64,000 nucleotides of DNA, from NCBI RefSeq assembly GCF_000011645.1, contig NC_006270.3:2539501-2603500 (forward strand), in the 5' to 3' direction. Below are positions 25,636 through 35,086 of this stretch, piece after piece; position 1 is the first letter of the stretch; each line of letters opens with the position of its first letter. A model generated the notes under the pieces. The model was not told the origin of the DNA and did not search any database. It saw only the letters and a list, made by a program, of their open reading frames with translations. Both the position numbers and the translations under genes were made by a program. Source of the stretch: Bacillus licheniformis DSM 13 = ATCC 14580 (GTDB lineage: Bacteria; Bacillota; Bacilli; Bacillales; Bacillaceae).

Positions 25636-25664
25636 GCATCAGCTTTCTCCGCCTAAAAAGAAGC

Positions 25665-27563
25665 TTACTCGTCTTTTGGCTTGGAGTCAGATTGCTTTTT
25701 TAAGCGCTCGCTGTCATAAAACCTCAGCAAGTCGCCGTAAATGATTTGATCTGAGTATGAAAGCTCCTGTTTGGCTTTTTCAATGTACGGCTCACAGCCT
25801 TTTTTATCTTTAGACGGCTCGCCTGTCGATTTATCATAGCATATGCCGTCTGTGTATACTTTGTCTTTCGTAATAAAGCTGCCGTCGCGGAGCACTGTGA
25901 ACTCCGTTTTGTCTTTGGCAAACAGGTCGTTTCCAAACTGGATCTGATCGCTTGAATCGATTCCGAGAAGATTCAGTATAGTCGGTCGAATGTCGATTTG
26001 GCCGCCGACCGTGTCAATGGTTTTCGGCTCTTTATCCGTCACTCCCGGAATGTGGATCACAAGCGGGACTCTTTGAAGCTGCACTTCCTCAAAAGGGGTT
26101 ACTTCTCTGCCGAGGAATTGGCTCATCGCTTCGTTATGGTTTTCGGAAATCCCGTAATGGTCACCGTATAAAACGATAACAGAATTATCGTAGAGGCCGT
26201 CTTCTTTCAGCTTTTCAATGAAACGTTTAAGCGCTTCATCCTGATAGCGGACGGTCGGGAAATATCTGTTTAACGTACGGCTTTTTGAATCGAATTCATT
26301 GATCAGTTTATCTTCCTCATCAAGCTCAAACGGAAAATGGTTTGTCAGCGTGATCAGACGGGTATAAAAAGGCTGAGGCATTTCTTTCATCAGCTCTGAT
26401 GTTTGTTCGAAAAATTCCTTATCTTTCAATCCCCATCCAACTGAATTTTCTTCGTTTACATCATAGGATTTGATATCGTAAAACTTATCGTATTTAAACG
26501 TTTCGTACATAATATCCCGATTCCAGAAGCTTTTGTTGTTCGCATGGAAAATCGAGGAATAGTAGCCGTGGTTCTTCAATATTTCAGGCATTGCCGTATA
26601 TTCGTTTCCTGCATTTGTAAAGAAGACCGCTCCCCTTCCAAGAGGGTAGAGAGAGTTGTCGACAATGAATTCGGAATCAGCCGTTTTGCCTTGGCCTGTC
26701 TGATGATAGAAATTCTCGAAGCTGTAGCTTTTCTTAATCAGGTCATTTAAATACGGCGTAATCTCTTTGCCGTTTAACTTTTGGTTTACGACAAAGCTTT
26801 GGGTGGATTCCAGAGAAACGAGGATCACATTCCGTCCTTTGGCGATCCCGGCCAGATCCTTGTTGGTGTCCGTGCGGTTTGCGTTGACATAGTTTTCAAT
26901 CTCCGTGAGGCTGTTGCTGTCGGCCAGCGCACGCTGCGCAGACTGCTTCGACTGGATCAGCCCGTCATAGATATGGAAGTTGTAAAGGCTGATGTTTTTC
27001 ACAAGAACTTCCCTATCAAACGATCTTGTCAAAAGCTGCGGTCTTTCTGTTTCAGAAATCCCTAAATTAAAAAAGAAAACGGCAGCGACAAATAGATAGT
27101 AAGCCGCGCGCTCCTTTCTTGTCGCCTTTCCGCCTGTTTTGGCAGGCTGGCGCTTGTACAGCCAAATTAAAATGGCAATATCAACGATGAGAAGCAAATC
27201 GGCCGGCATAAACAAAGAGTTGATGCTGCTTCCCAAATCGCCCATATTATTCGTCTGGAACAAAACAGGAATGGTTAAAAAGTCGTTGTAAAAACGGTAG
27301 AAAATCATGTTGGCAAGCAAGACAAACGTCAGGACGATGCTTGCCCCGATAATAAACCGGTTTCTGTTTTTTTCTTTAAAAAACAGGCCGATTCCGAATA
27401 TAAACAGCAAAAAGCTTAAAGGATTGATGAACAATATAAACTCTTGCATGAAGTTTTCAATTTTAATGTTGAAGCTTGTTTTGTAGACGACATACGTTTT
27501 CAGCCACATCAGCAATGTCGCGATTAACAAAAACGAAATTTTTGAAAAAAATGACTTTCGCAT
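25665..27563 (-). CDS. yqgS: YqgS, lipoteichoic acid synthase family protein
   Basis: 632 aa polyglycerolphosphate synthase of the LtaS family. Five N-terminal membrane helices (about 8-200) are followed by an extracellular sulfatase-fold domain. The catalytic Thr lies in YHQTGQGKTADSEF and metal ligands are in LYGDHYGI. The ATG at 27563 (MRKSFFSK) is chosen because GGGAGG precedes it; the frame extends 18 codons further without an RBS. The C-terminus is charged and variable. Confidence 0.9.
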   Translation of the reverse strand: MRKSFFSKISFLLIATLLMWLKTYVVYKTSFNIKIENFMQEFILFINPLSFLLFIFGIGLFFKEKNRNRFIIGASIVLTFVLLANMIFYRFYNDFLTIPVLFQTNNMGDLGSSINSLFMPADLLLIVDIAILIWLYKRQPAKTGGKATRKERAAYYLFVAAVFFFNLGISETERPQLLTRSFDREVLVKNISLYNFHIYDGLIQSKQSAQRALADSNSLTEIENYVNANRTDTNKDLAGIAKGRNVILVSLESTQSFVVNQKLNGKEITPYLNDLIKKSYSFENFYHQTGQGKTADSEFIVDNSLYPLGRGAVFFTNAGNEYTAMPEILKNHGYYSSIFHANNKSFWNRDIMYETFKYDKFYDIKSYDVNEENSVGWGLKDKEFFEQTSELMKEMPQPFYTRLITLTNHFPFELDEEDKLINEFDSKSRTLNRYFPTVRYQDEALKRFIEKLKEDGLYDNSVIVLYGDHYGISENHNEAMSQFLGREVTPFEEVQLQRVPLVIHIPGVTDKEPKTIDTVGGQIDIRPTILNLLGIDSSDQIQFGNDLFAKDKTEFTVLRDGSFITKDKVYTDGICYDKSTGEPSKDKKGCEPYIEKAKQELSYSDQIIYGDLLRFYDSERLKKQSDSKPKDE

Positions 27564-27744
27564 TCCAAACCTCCCTATGCAGCAAGACGCATGTTTCTGC
27601 AAACGGCATTTCCACATATTGTTTATTTTAGAAAAATCGCTAAAATTACTAAATCATATCTTAACCTGTCTGTACAAAAAAATCAATCATTTTTCACATT
27701 GGCTTAAAAGTGTTAACAATGCTGCAAAGCGGTCCGAAAATGCT

Positions 27745-28719
27745 TTATAAAACAGGCTGCGCCTGGCTTTTCAGCCATTGGTTTTTTGCGATCCATGCAC
27801 CGCCGATCACGCCTGCGTCGTTTCCAAGTGAAGCGATTACGATCTCAGCCGCCTCGCCGGCCCGCGGGAATACAAAGCGCTTGAAAGATTGTTCAACTTT
27901 GGAGCGCAGGATTTCTCCCGCTTTTGACACGCCTCCGCCGATTACGATCTTTGAAGGATTAAGCGAGCTCGCCAAGTTAGCGAGGACCATTCCTAAATGA
28001 CCCGCCACATAATCGACGACTTCGCCGGCAACAGGATCGTTTTTTCTGGCGGCTTCAAAGATGTCGCGCGCCGTTATGTCCAGACATTCACGCAAGCTTG
28101 TATCTCGATGGTCAGATTCTATTTTTTCTTTGGCAATCCTGACGATGCCGGTAGCCGAAGCGATCGTTTCGATACAGCCGCTTTTTCCGCAGTTGCACGG
28201 CGCTCCGCCTTCTGGAACAGAACAGATGTGGCCGATTTCACCGCCTGCTCCGTTTTGCCCGCGGACGATTTCCCCGTTTACAATAATGCCGCCTCCAACG
28301 CCCGTTCCCAATGTAACAAGAATCAAATCCTTCGCGCCGTCTCCCGCTCCCTTCCACATTTCGCCGAGAGCTGCGATGTTCGCGTCATTTTCAATGACCG
28401 CAGCTATCCCTGTCTCTGCTTCCAGATGGTCTTTCAACGGGTAGTTTTCCCAGCCCATATTCGTCGTTTTATAAACGATGCCGGTCTCCGTATTGACGGG
28501 TCCGGGAGCGCCCATGCCGATCCATTTTAAGATGTGCTTCGGTTTGCCGAGCTCGTTCAATTTGCTGTCGATGGCTTTCGCGATGCTTACCGTAACCGTT
28601 TTCCCTGATTTATCGGTCGGGATTTCCCACTTGTGCAGGATTTCGCCATAAGCGCTTACAAAAGCGAGTTTTACTGTTGTTCCTCCAAGGTCGACCCCGA
28701 CCAGCCAGCTGTCATTCAT
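27745..28719 (-). CDS. glcK: Glucokinase GlcK (ROK family)
   Basis: 324 aa cytoplasmic enzyme phosphorylating glucose with ATP. The ATP site is DLGGTTVKLAF near residue 10, the catalytic Asp is in VIENDANIAALGE, and the ROK zinc motif is CNCGKSGCIE. 24 bases after yqgQ, likely one operon. Confidence 0.94.
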   Translation of the reverse strand: MNDSWLVGVDLGGTTVKLAFVSAYGEILHKWEIPTDKSGKTVTVSIAKAIDSKLNELGKPKHILKWIGMGAPGPVNTETGIVYKTTNMGWENYPLKDHLEAETGIAAVIENDANIAALGEMWKGAGDGAKDLILVTLGTGVGGGIIVNGEIVRGQNGAGGEIGHICSVPEGGAPCNCGKSGCIETIASATGIVRIAKEKIESDHRDTSLRECLDITARDIFEAARKNDPVAGEVVDYVAGHLGMVLANLASSLNPSKIVIGGGVSKAGEILRSKVEQSFKRFVFPRAGEAAEIVIASLGNDAGVIGGAWIAKNQWLKSQAQPVL

Positions 28720-28743
28720 ACTGATCCCCCTCTAATCCCTGTT

Positions 28744-28941
28744 TTATTTTCTCTTTATATTTGTGAGTTCATTCTGCAAAATTGAAACACCTTGAACCCA
28801 TTGTTCTTTTTCTATCAAATTTGAAAGAAACATTTCCTTCAGTTCGTCCATCATGTATTCAAGTTCAAGCTCGCGATCTCCAAAGTAAACATAACATCCA
28901 AACTGCTTCAGCAAAAGCTGTACATCATAGGCTGTTTTCAT
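28744..28941 (-). CDS. yqgQ: YqgQ, small conserved protein
   Basis: 65 aa, all-helical by sequence (DUF910 type), with CYVYFGDRELELEYM conserved. Always beside glcK in Bacillus; function unknown. Confidence 0.85.
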   Translation of the reverse strand: MKTAYDVQLLLKQFGCYVYFGDRELELEYMMDELKEMFLSNLIEKEQWVQGVSILQNELTNIKRK

Positions 28942-29003
28942 CTGATTTCACCATTCTTTAAAGGTCTAACATTAGAGTATTCATAAAGCTGTCCGGCGTC
29001 AAG

Positions 29004-29038
29004 CAAAAAAAAAGCCTGTTTTCCTGCCGGAAAACAGA
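29004..29038 (-). terminator. Terminator of the spoVAF-like gene
   Basis: CTGTTTTCC and GGAAAACAG form a hairpin; on the minus strand a nine-base T run follows. Confidence 0.88.
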
Positions 29039-29041
29039 CAT

Positions 29042-30496
29042 TCAGCGGTCGGGATCCTGGGGATCCAAAAATACGGGTCTTCTGTTTTTCAGCGGCATCG
29101 GCGTGCGAATTGCGATATCGCGGAAGGCTCTGTAGTCAAAAGGAATAAACGGCCATAAATACGGCACATGAAACGACTTCATTCTGACGAGATAAATCAC
29201 CCAGCAGAATATCGCAATGACAAAGCCGATCGGTCCGAATGCACCTGCGGCGATCAGGAGAACGATTCTTGCAAGCCTGTTCGCTATGCTCAGCTCATAG
29301 CTCGGCGTAGCAAACGTGCCGATGGCTGCGACAGCGAGATACAAGACGACTTCATGCGAGAAAAGCCCGACCTGCACCGCCACTTCGCCGATCATTAAAG
29401 CAGCTACGAGTCCGAGAGCCGTAGCAAGAGACGACGGGGTGTGGATTGCAGCCATCCGCATCATGTCGACGCCGATTTCAATAATGATGAATTGCGCAAG
29501 CAGCGGAAGGGCTCCTTTTTTTTCAGGCCCTATATATTCAAGGGCGTCCGGCAAAAGATCGGGATGGACGGAAAGCAGAAACCACAGCGGCAGCAAAAAG
29601 ATCGATGCCAAGACAGATATAAAACGGACTATTCGCAAATAAGCACCCGCAAGAGGTTTGTTTCTGTACTCTTCGGCATGCTGCAGATGGTGCCAAAAAG
29701 TAACAGGGGTAATCAGCGCGCTTGGCGAGCCGTCCACAAAGACGAGAATGTGCCCTTCGTACAAATGAACGGCCGCAGTATCAGGTCTTTCTGTATAGCG
29801 GACCGTCGGATAAGGGTTCCAATGACGGCCGCCGATGTATTCTTCCAGCGTCTTTTCCGCCATTGTCAAAGCATCCGTGTCGATCGCTTCAAGCGATTGT
29901 TTCAGCTTTTTTACACTTTCCAAGTCGGCGATATCTTCCAAATAACAGATGACGACATCCGTTTTGCTTCTTCTGCCGACCTGCAGGAACTCCATTCTGA
30001 GGGAACGGTCGCGGATTCTTCGTCTCGTCAGTGCGGTGTTAAACACGATCGTTTCGACGAAGCCGTCTCTTGAACCCCTGACAACGCGTTCATTGTCGGG
30101 TTCCTCCGGATTTCTTGCCGGATACGTCCGCGCATCGATAATAATCGCATGGTCAACTCCGTCAGCAAGGAGGACAGCCGGCCCGGACAGCACCTGGTCG
30201 GCTGCTTTGTCGAGGTCATCTTCCGTATCAATTTCGATGTATGGGATATGCGTTTTGATCAGCTTTTCAAGCGGATCGTCTTCCAGATTTTCAGGTGTGA
30301 GCCTTGAGAGATTTTTAAGCAAATGATGCATAATATCATCTTTTACAAAGCCGTCGACAAGATAAAGCGACATGTCTCTATCAGCATAAACGACATCAAG
30401 CCGGATCATGTCGAAGCTTTTGTCGACACCAAGCTTTTCATTTAAATATTCAACATTTTTCGCTAAATTTTTTTGGACCGCATGCTTTTTTTTCAT
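29042..30496 (-). CDS. SpoVAF/GerA-family spore membrane protein
   Basis: 484 aa. A soluble N-terminal half (to about 285) is followed by four to five membrane helices, the architecture of GerA A-subunits and SpoVAF. Family motifs include DGFVKDDIMHHLLK, GSRDGFVETIVFNTALTRRR and LVFVDGSPSALITPVTFWH. SpoVAF works in the inner spore membrane during germination. It lacks partner B and C subunits here. B. subtilis 168 has no copy between yqgQ and yqgP as I recall, so this is either an extra paralogue or a relocated gene. Confidence 0.85.
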   Translation of the reverse strand: MKKKHAVQKNLAKNVEYLNEKLGVDKSFDMIRLDVVYADRDMSLYLVDGFVKDDIMHHLLKNLSRLTPENLEDDPLEKLIKTHIPYIEIDTEDDLDKAADQVLSGPAVLLADGVDHAIIIDARTYPARNPEEPDNERVVRGSRDGFVETIVFNTALTRRRIRDRSLRMEFLQVGRRSKTDVVICYLEDIADLESVKKLKQSLEAIDTDALTMAEKTLEEYIGGRHWNPYPTVRYTERPDTAAVHLYEGHILVFVDGSPSALITPVTFWHHLQHAEEYRNKPLAGAYLRIVRFISVLASIFLLPLWFLLSVHPDLLPDALEYIGPEKKGALPLLAQFIIIEIGVDMMRMAAIHTPSSLATALGLVAALMIGEVAVQVGLFSHEVVLYLAVAAIGTFATPSYELSIANRLARIVLLIAAGAFGPIGFVIAIFCWVIYLVRMKSFHVPYLWPFIPFDYRAFRDIAIRTPMPLKNRRPVFLDPQDPDR

Positions 30497-30572
30497 TGTA
30501 TATTAAAAGCTCCCGTCAAATGAGTCTGTTCTAAAGACCATTTTTAACATAACGGAAGCTTTTCATACTTGA

Positions 30573-32111
30573 TTACCGGGCGCTTTCTTTCTTTATTTCG
30601 TCCCGAAGCTTTTTATACATCTCTTCATCAGGCTTTTCTGCCAACGCTCTTTCAATGGACTGCTCGGCTTTGGCAAGCTCGCCTCTTTGGGTATAAAGCC
30701 AGGCAAGACTATAGAGAGAGGCGTGGTCCGATGGATCTTTTTCAACGACGGCCTCAAACCTTTTCTCGGCGTTTTCATACTCGCCGAGCCGAATTTCGGA
30801 ATAAGCGAGCAGCCTTAAAGTGTCGCTGGAAGCGTCCGGTTTTGAGCCCGCTTCCTTCAAAGCATCCTTTACTTTTTCATACTCTCCCTCTTCATACCAT
30901 TTCGCCGCCTGATGCAGCATGGCATTTTCCTGCACCGGAGCCGAATGTGTCCCAAAGTACAGGGCCCCTCCTCCGATGACAAAGATGAGGACCCAGCCTG
31001 CCAGCCGCTGGAGCGGCCTTTTTTTTCCGGGGATTCCGACCGCCAAGGCCGTCAGGAGACCGCCGATCAATCCGCCGATATGGCCAGCATTGTCAACATT
31101 TGAAATGGTGAAACCGAGGCCGAGGTTCAGAATGATGATCACAATGATATTTGTTCCGATCGTTTTTAAAAAAGCTTTCCGGTTTGAAAAAGCCAGGTAC
31201 AAAAGGGCTCCCAAGCAACCGAAGATGGCTCCCGAAGCCCCTGCAGACGGATACGGACTGAACAGAAAGCTGCCGATCGATCCAAAAATCCCGGCTGATA
31301 TGTATATGACAAGAAAGCGGAATGATCCAAACACCCTTTCTGCTGCGGCTCCAACAGACAATAATGCAAATGTATTAAACATGAGATGGACCAATCCGAT
31401 ATGAAGAACGATCGGCGTGACTAGCCGCCACCATTCCCCGGCTAACAGGAGGCTGTTTTCCTTCGCCCCGAACCGGACGAGCGTTTCGGTATTCTGGCTG
31501 CCGCCCGACATTTCCAGAAGCAGAAACATGAAGACTTGAAGCACTGCGAAAATCCAGGTAAACATCGGTTTGCCTTTCTCAAATACAGCCGCTTCCCGCC
31601 GCCTTTCTTCTTCTCTTGCTTTAGCCGCTGCCAATACTTCGGCTCTCTTCTCTTCCACATTTTCGTATCCGGCATCCTGCATTTGGCCTGTCAGCTCATC
31701 CGGCTCCATGTTTAAAGCCACGGCGAGTTTGCGTAATCCTTCTTCAGCCGAAGCGTGATCAATAAAAACCGGCACGATGCTGATCCGCTTATCTGCGACC
31801 GGATGACCGACAACATCTTCCCACTCATCTACAGGCGCTTCCTGCGACAAATAGACATTCAATATCGAGAGCTTTCGCTGACCTGATGCTGCTCTCAGGC
31901 GCTCCGCCCTTTCATAAAGAGATTCCAGGTCGCGGACGAGATCCTGTCTGAAGTCGATATCCTTCCGGAAAACGCGAACCAAATCATACGGCGCGCTCCC
32001 CCTCGCTTCAAGCCAGGCTTCTCCGAATGAAGCAGGTGCCTGCACAAGCTCAAAATCCCTGTCTAAAAGGTTCCCGATGAAATTCCAATACAAATAATCG
32101 ATTGAATACAT
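30573..32111 (-). CDS. yqgP: YqgP, rhomboid serine protease with TPR tail
   Basis: 512 aa intramembrane protease. The soluble N-terminal domain (to ~175) is followed by a rhomboid core with catalytic Ser in SAGASGAIFGCLGA and His in DNAGHIGGLIGG, then a C-terminal TPR-like region (LLAYSEIRLGEYENAEK repeats, ~380-505). In B. subtilis YqgP acts with FtsH in membrane protein quality control. The ATG at 32111 follows GGAG; a TTG five codons earlier is less likely. Confidence 0.93.
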   Translation of the reverse strand: MYSIDYLYWNFIGNLLDRDFELVQAPASFGEAWLEARGSAPYDLVRVFRKDIDFRQDLVRDLESLYERAERLRAASGQRKLSILNVYLSQEAPVDEWEDVVGHPVADKRISIVPVFIDHASAEEGLRKLAVALNMEPDELTGQMQDAGYENVEEKRAEVLAAAKAREEERRREAAVFEKGKPMFTWIFAVLQVFMFLLLEMSGGSQNTETLVRFGAKENSLLLAGEWWRLVTPIVLHIGLVHLMFNTFALLSVGAAAERVFGSFRFLVIYISAGIFGSIGSFLFSPYPSAGASGAIFGCLGALLYLAFSNRKAFLKTIGTNIIVIIILNLGLGFTISNVDNAGHIGGLIGGLLTALAVGIPGKKRPLQRLAGWVLIFVIGGGALYFGTHSAPVQENAMLHQAAKWYEEGEYEKVKDALKEAGSKPDASSDTLRLLAYSEIRLGEYENAEKRFEAVVEKDPSDHASLYSLAWLYTQRGELAKAEQSIERALAEKPDEEMYKKLRDEIKKESAR

Positions 32112-32180
32112 ACCGACGCTCCACAATTGTTTTTGTTCATTATAACAGGAAACGCGACACTCTGCGTCTTTTAAGAGCTT

Positions 32181-32208
32181 TAAAAAATCCCGTTTTCAAA
32201 CGGGATTC
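32181..32208 (-). terminator. Terminator of yqgO
   Basis: AATCCCGTTT and AAACGGGATT form a hairpin; on the minus strand TTTTTTAAAG follows. Confidence 0.85.
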
Positions 32209-32380
32209 AGAATGCCTGCTGGATAAACTTATTGCGAAAAAACGGAATTCTCATCATCAAATGGATGAAATAGTGGCGGATTTGGTTTTGACCAAGAATG
32301 AAATTGATAACACGATAACGGTTTTGAAAAAATACAAGGGCTGCAATGACGCCTACTACAATAAACGTAACTTTTCTCAT
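32207..32380 (-). CDS. yqgO: YqgO-like small membrane protein
   Basis: 57 aa starting at the ATG 32380 behind GGAGG (MRKVTFIVVGVIAALVFF). One hydrophobic N-terminal helix, then a basic tail. Identified mainly by position between yqgP and yqgN; function unknown. Confidence 0.65.
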   Translation of the reverse strand: MRKVTFIVVGVIAALVFFQNRYRVINFILGQNQIRHYFIHLMMRIPFFRNKFIQQAF

Positions 32381-32429
32381 ATGATCCCTCCTATAACCTA
32401 TAACCGTATCGTGTCTCATTTTTTAATAA

Positions 32430-33002
32430 TTATTCAGCAGTGTCGAGGCAGTTGTAAACGGCGTCTTCGGTCAAAACCTGCTTGACCGGGATGTCGTGCG
32501 GCTCATTTGGAACATGACCGATCACTTGGCACTCGAAGGCAAGCGACGCGGTATCTTTTGTAAAGCCGGCCAGGTATCTGTCATAATAGCCGCCTCCATA
32601 GCCGATTCTGTATCCTCTCCGGTCATAGCAAATTCCCGGCACAAGGATGAAGTCGATGTCTTCGGGTTCCATCCGCTCGGTTTTGTGTACGATCGGTTCC
32701 TGCAGGCCAAAATACACGACTTCAAGATCGCTTTCATCCTGATAGCTGCGAAAGTGCATCTTTTTTGTTTCAGGCATACATTTCGGAATGCACACCGTTT
32801 TTCCTTCAAGCCGGGCCTGTTCGATAATCGGTTTTGTCGGTACTTCGCGATTTCTGGATACCGTAAGGGCAATAACAGACGCTTTTTTCCACTGTTTTGA
32901 TTGGAAAAGCTTCCGGTGAATCGCTTCCGCCTTTAGGTGAAACTCCTGTTCCGGCATGTTAGCCAGCCTCTTTCTGACCTCGCTTCGTAAAGAACGCTTC
33001 AC
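32430..33002 (-). CDS. yqgN: YqgN, 5-formyltetrahydrofolate cyclo-ligase
   Basis: 190 aa. Converts 5-formyl-THF to methenyl-THF with ATP. The conserved GYRIGYGGGYYDRYLA is the ATP loop signature, and FILVPGICYDRRG precedes it. The start is GTG at 33002 (KRSLRSEVRKR) behind AAGGGGGAAAG. The frame stays open to 33113, but that part runs through the rpmGA terminator and is not coding. Confidence 0.9.
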   Translation of the reverse strand: MKRSLRSEVRKRLANMPEQEFHLKAEAIHRKLFQSKQWKKASVIALTVSRNREVPTKPIIEQARLEGKTVCIPKCMPETKKMHFRSYQDESDLEVVYFGLQEPIVHKTERMEPEDIDFILVPGICYDRRGYRIGYGGGYYDRYLAGFTKDTASLAFECQVIGHVPNEPHDIPVKQVLTEDAVYNCLDTAE

Positions 33003-33017
33003 ATCTCTTTCCCCCTT

Positions 33018-33051
33018 AAAAACAGAAAAACAGCAGGAAAATCCCTGCTGC
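33018..33051 (-). terminator. Terminator of rpmGA
   Basis: CAGCAGG (33031-33037) pairs with CCTGCTG (33044-33050); on the minus strand TTTTTCTGTTTTTA follows. It also lies just before yqgN, which must depend on readthrough or its own promoter. Confidence 0.8.
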
Positions 33052-33201
33052 TTACTTTGTTTCGCGGTGTAATGTTGATTTTTTGTCACGTGGGCAATAC
33101 TTTTTGAATTCAACGCGATCTGGATTGTTACGCTTGTTCTTTGTAGAAATATAGTTACGCTCGCCGCATTCAGTGCAAGCTAAAGTAATATTAACGCGCA
33201 T
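33052..33201 (-). CDS. rpmGA: Ribosomal protein L33 (RpmGA)
   Basis: 49 aa: starts MRVNITLACTECGERNYI and ends KKSTLHRETK, almost identical to B. subtilis RpmGA. One CxxC pair (CTEC) is intact; the second pair is reduced to a single Cys in YCPRDKK. Ribosomal large-subunit protein. GGAGGG precedes the ATG. Confidence 0.97.
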   Translation of the reverse strand: MRVNITLACTECGERNYISTKNKRNNPDRVEFKKYCPRDKKSTLHRETK

Positions 33202-33304
33202 TTATTTTTCCCTCCAAACTATATATCATTTCTGTTCAGACTTATCTATAATACCACTTATGATGCAGGAATGCCAGGCGTTTTTTTTAGTTTATCACGG
33301 TTTG

Positions 33305-34417
33305 TTAAAAAGACGTATGATATACATGATGCAAAAACATATTTTTTACATATCCAGGATCATGCAAATCAAATATATAAGCCTTTGCCGTTTGTCCGAC
33401 CTTGAGCAGCTGCTCCTTATTGCCGACAATTTCTGCGAGCGCATTTGCAGCCTTATGCGGATCACTAAAATCAATTCGAAAGCCGGTCACCCGATCGATA
33501 ACGAAATCGTTCCAGCCCCCGTTGATTCCGGCAGCGACGGCAGCGCCGGCGGCCATGCTTTCTTGAACAGCAATGCCGAACGGCTCATAAGAACTTGGAA
33601 AAACAGCCATTTCACAAAATGCCAGCCAGCTCTCTCTTTCCTCTTCACAAAGGAAAGGAAGAATGGTCACACTGTCCTTAATGCCCAATTCTTTTGCTAT
33701 GGTCTCGATCCCGCTTTGAAGCGGCCCTTCCCCGGCAATGACAAGTTCAAGATCAGGACGCCGGCTGCGTAGCTTCTGAAAGACGTGCAGCAATTCGATA
33801 AACCCTTTTTCCGGAACAAATCTTCCGTAGGAAAAAAAGTAGGGCGCGCTTTTCATTCGTTTTTTCACCGTGCGGCTTTTTATGCGCGGATGTGGAATGA
33901 CCCGGATTTGCTCAAAAGAAAGCGAAAACGCCTTTTGCATGTCTGACTTCATCATGCTGCTCAGCACGAGGATTTGATCGCTTTTTTCAGCCAGAAGCCG
34001 TTCGAGGATTGCCCTGTATGGGTGGACATATCCGTCTGCTGCCTTTTTTCGGCCGCTTTCAAGGCCGTGCACCGTGGAAATCAGCGGCACCGCCAGCACC
34101 TCGCTGAGATAAACGGCGGCAGGCGCGGTGACACCATCGTTTGCATGGACGAAATCAAATTGTCCTCTATGCTCCAGCACGATTTTGATCATCTGAAAAT
34201 TCATGGCGGCTACCGCCTCTTCAAAAGAAGCGAACGCTTTTAAATCAAGCGGAATCTCCAGCGTTTCCCATCCATTGCTGTTTTGCCCGGCAGCCGTCGT
34301 GCAGACGGTAAAGCTGACTTCGTTCCGCAATAGTTCAAGGTGGCTTTTCACATAGCGCCCCGCTCCGCTCTTCGATGAAAGGGGATTTTCCAGCGACAGC
34401 AGCAATACGTTGATCAA
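33305..34417 (-). CDS. yqgM: YqgM, GT4-type glycosyltransferase
   Basis: 370 aa GT-B fold transferase. The glycosyltransferase group 1 motif is PSSYEPFGIAVQESMAAG (E-x7-E type); GAGRYV and HANDGVTAPA lie in the N-terminal domain. Substrate unknown. The start is TTG at 34417 (MINVLLLSLENPL), overlapping the yqgL stop as TTGA with GGAG eight bases before. Confidence 0.87.
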   Translation of the reverse strand: MINVLLLSLENPLSSKSGAGRYVKSHLELLRNEVSFTVCTTAAGQNSNGWETLEIPLDLKAFASFEEAVAAMNFQMIKIVLEHRGQFDFVHANDGVTAPAAVYLSEVLAVPLISTVHGLESGRKKAADGYVHPYRAILERLLAEKSDQILVLSSMMKSDMQKAFSLSFEQIRVIPHPRIKSRTVKKRMKSAPYFFSYGRFVPEKGFIELLHVFQKLRSRRPDLELVIAGEGPLQSGIETIAKELGIKDSVTILPFLCEEERESWLAFCEMAVFPSSYEPFGIAVQESMAAGAAVAAGINGGWNDFVIDRVTGFRIDFSDPHKAANALAEIVGNKEQLLKVGQTAKAYIFDLHDPGYVKNMFLHHVYHTSF

Positions 34418-34911
34418 CGGGGCCGCTCCTTTCCTTCTATTAAAGAATATCTCGTATATGCGGAAAATTGAGTCGTCCAATCCTGCTGATTGTCTTGATG
34501 CTGAAAACAGCTGCTGTTTGAATGGATTCCGTTTTCCCCAAGGTAGAAGCAGTCGGATGAGAGAACGGCCAGTGACATGTTGAGCGAATTGTATATCCGG
34601 TATTCCGCTTTGTAGAAAGCGTTTCCTGCAGCGGGGAAAACCGAGGCCTCCCCTTTAAATGCACCGGTATGGATCGTCCGTGCGCTGCGCTCTCCGTTTT
34701 TTACGCAAAAGAGAAGGATTTGCTTTTCGACGTCTCTAATATTTTCAAACAGCACCGCTTCAGCCGCTGAAAGCGCAGCCTCTGAGATTTCCCAGCTCAG
34801 CCGAACGGTTTCATGATCCGGCGAAGTTATTTTTAAAATATCGTTACAAAACGAAGAATCGCCTCGAATACTATGTTGAAAAGGTTTTTTCCCGATGATT
34901 GTCCTTTTCAC
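34414..34911 (-). CDS. yqgL: YqgL, conserved protein of unknown function
   Basis: 165 aa soluble protein with no domain I can name; strand-rich, with many Ser and Cys. Overlaps yqgM (TTGA), so they are coupled. A role in the same glycosylation step is inference. Confidence 0.8.
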   Translation of the reverse strand: MKRTIIGKKPFQHSIRGDSSFCNDILKITSPDHETVRLSWEISEAALSAAEAVLFENIRDVEKQILLFCVKNGERSARTIHTGAFKGEASVFPAAGNAFYKAEYRIYNSLNMSLAVLSSDCFYLGENGIHSNSSCFQHQDNQQDWTTQFSAYTRYSLIEGKERPR

Positions 34912-35086
34912 CGCGCGCCCTCCCGTTAAGCCTTGTTATGTATCTATCCTATTGGAAATGGCCCCGCAGGCGCAACGAAAATAAAATTCTTCGACAAAAT
35001 TTTTATTTTTTGCATTAACTCCTTTTGAAGCAAGCGTTTTTATGGTATAAAAAAGAAGGAGAAAATTAGAATTGAAGGTGATGAAC

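Noticed and set aside
30497..30572. Sigma-G promoter for the spoVAF-like gene
   Set aside because: Only a poor CATTTGA-like -10 is visible, without a convincing -35.
33003..33113. N-terminal extension of yqgN
   Set aside because: It runs through the rpmGA terminator and part of rpmGA, and a GTG with a strong RBS at 33002 gives the family length.
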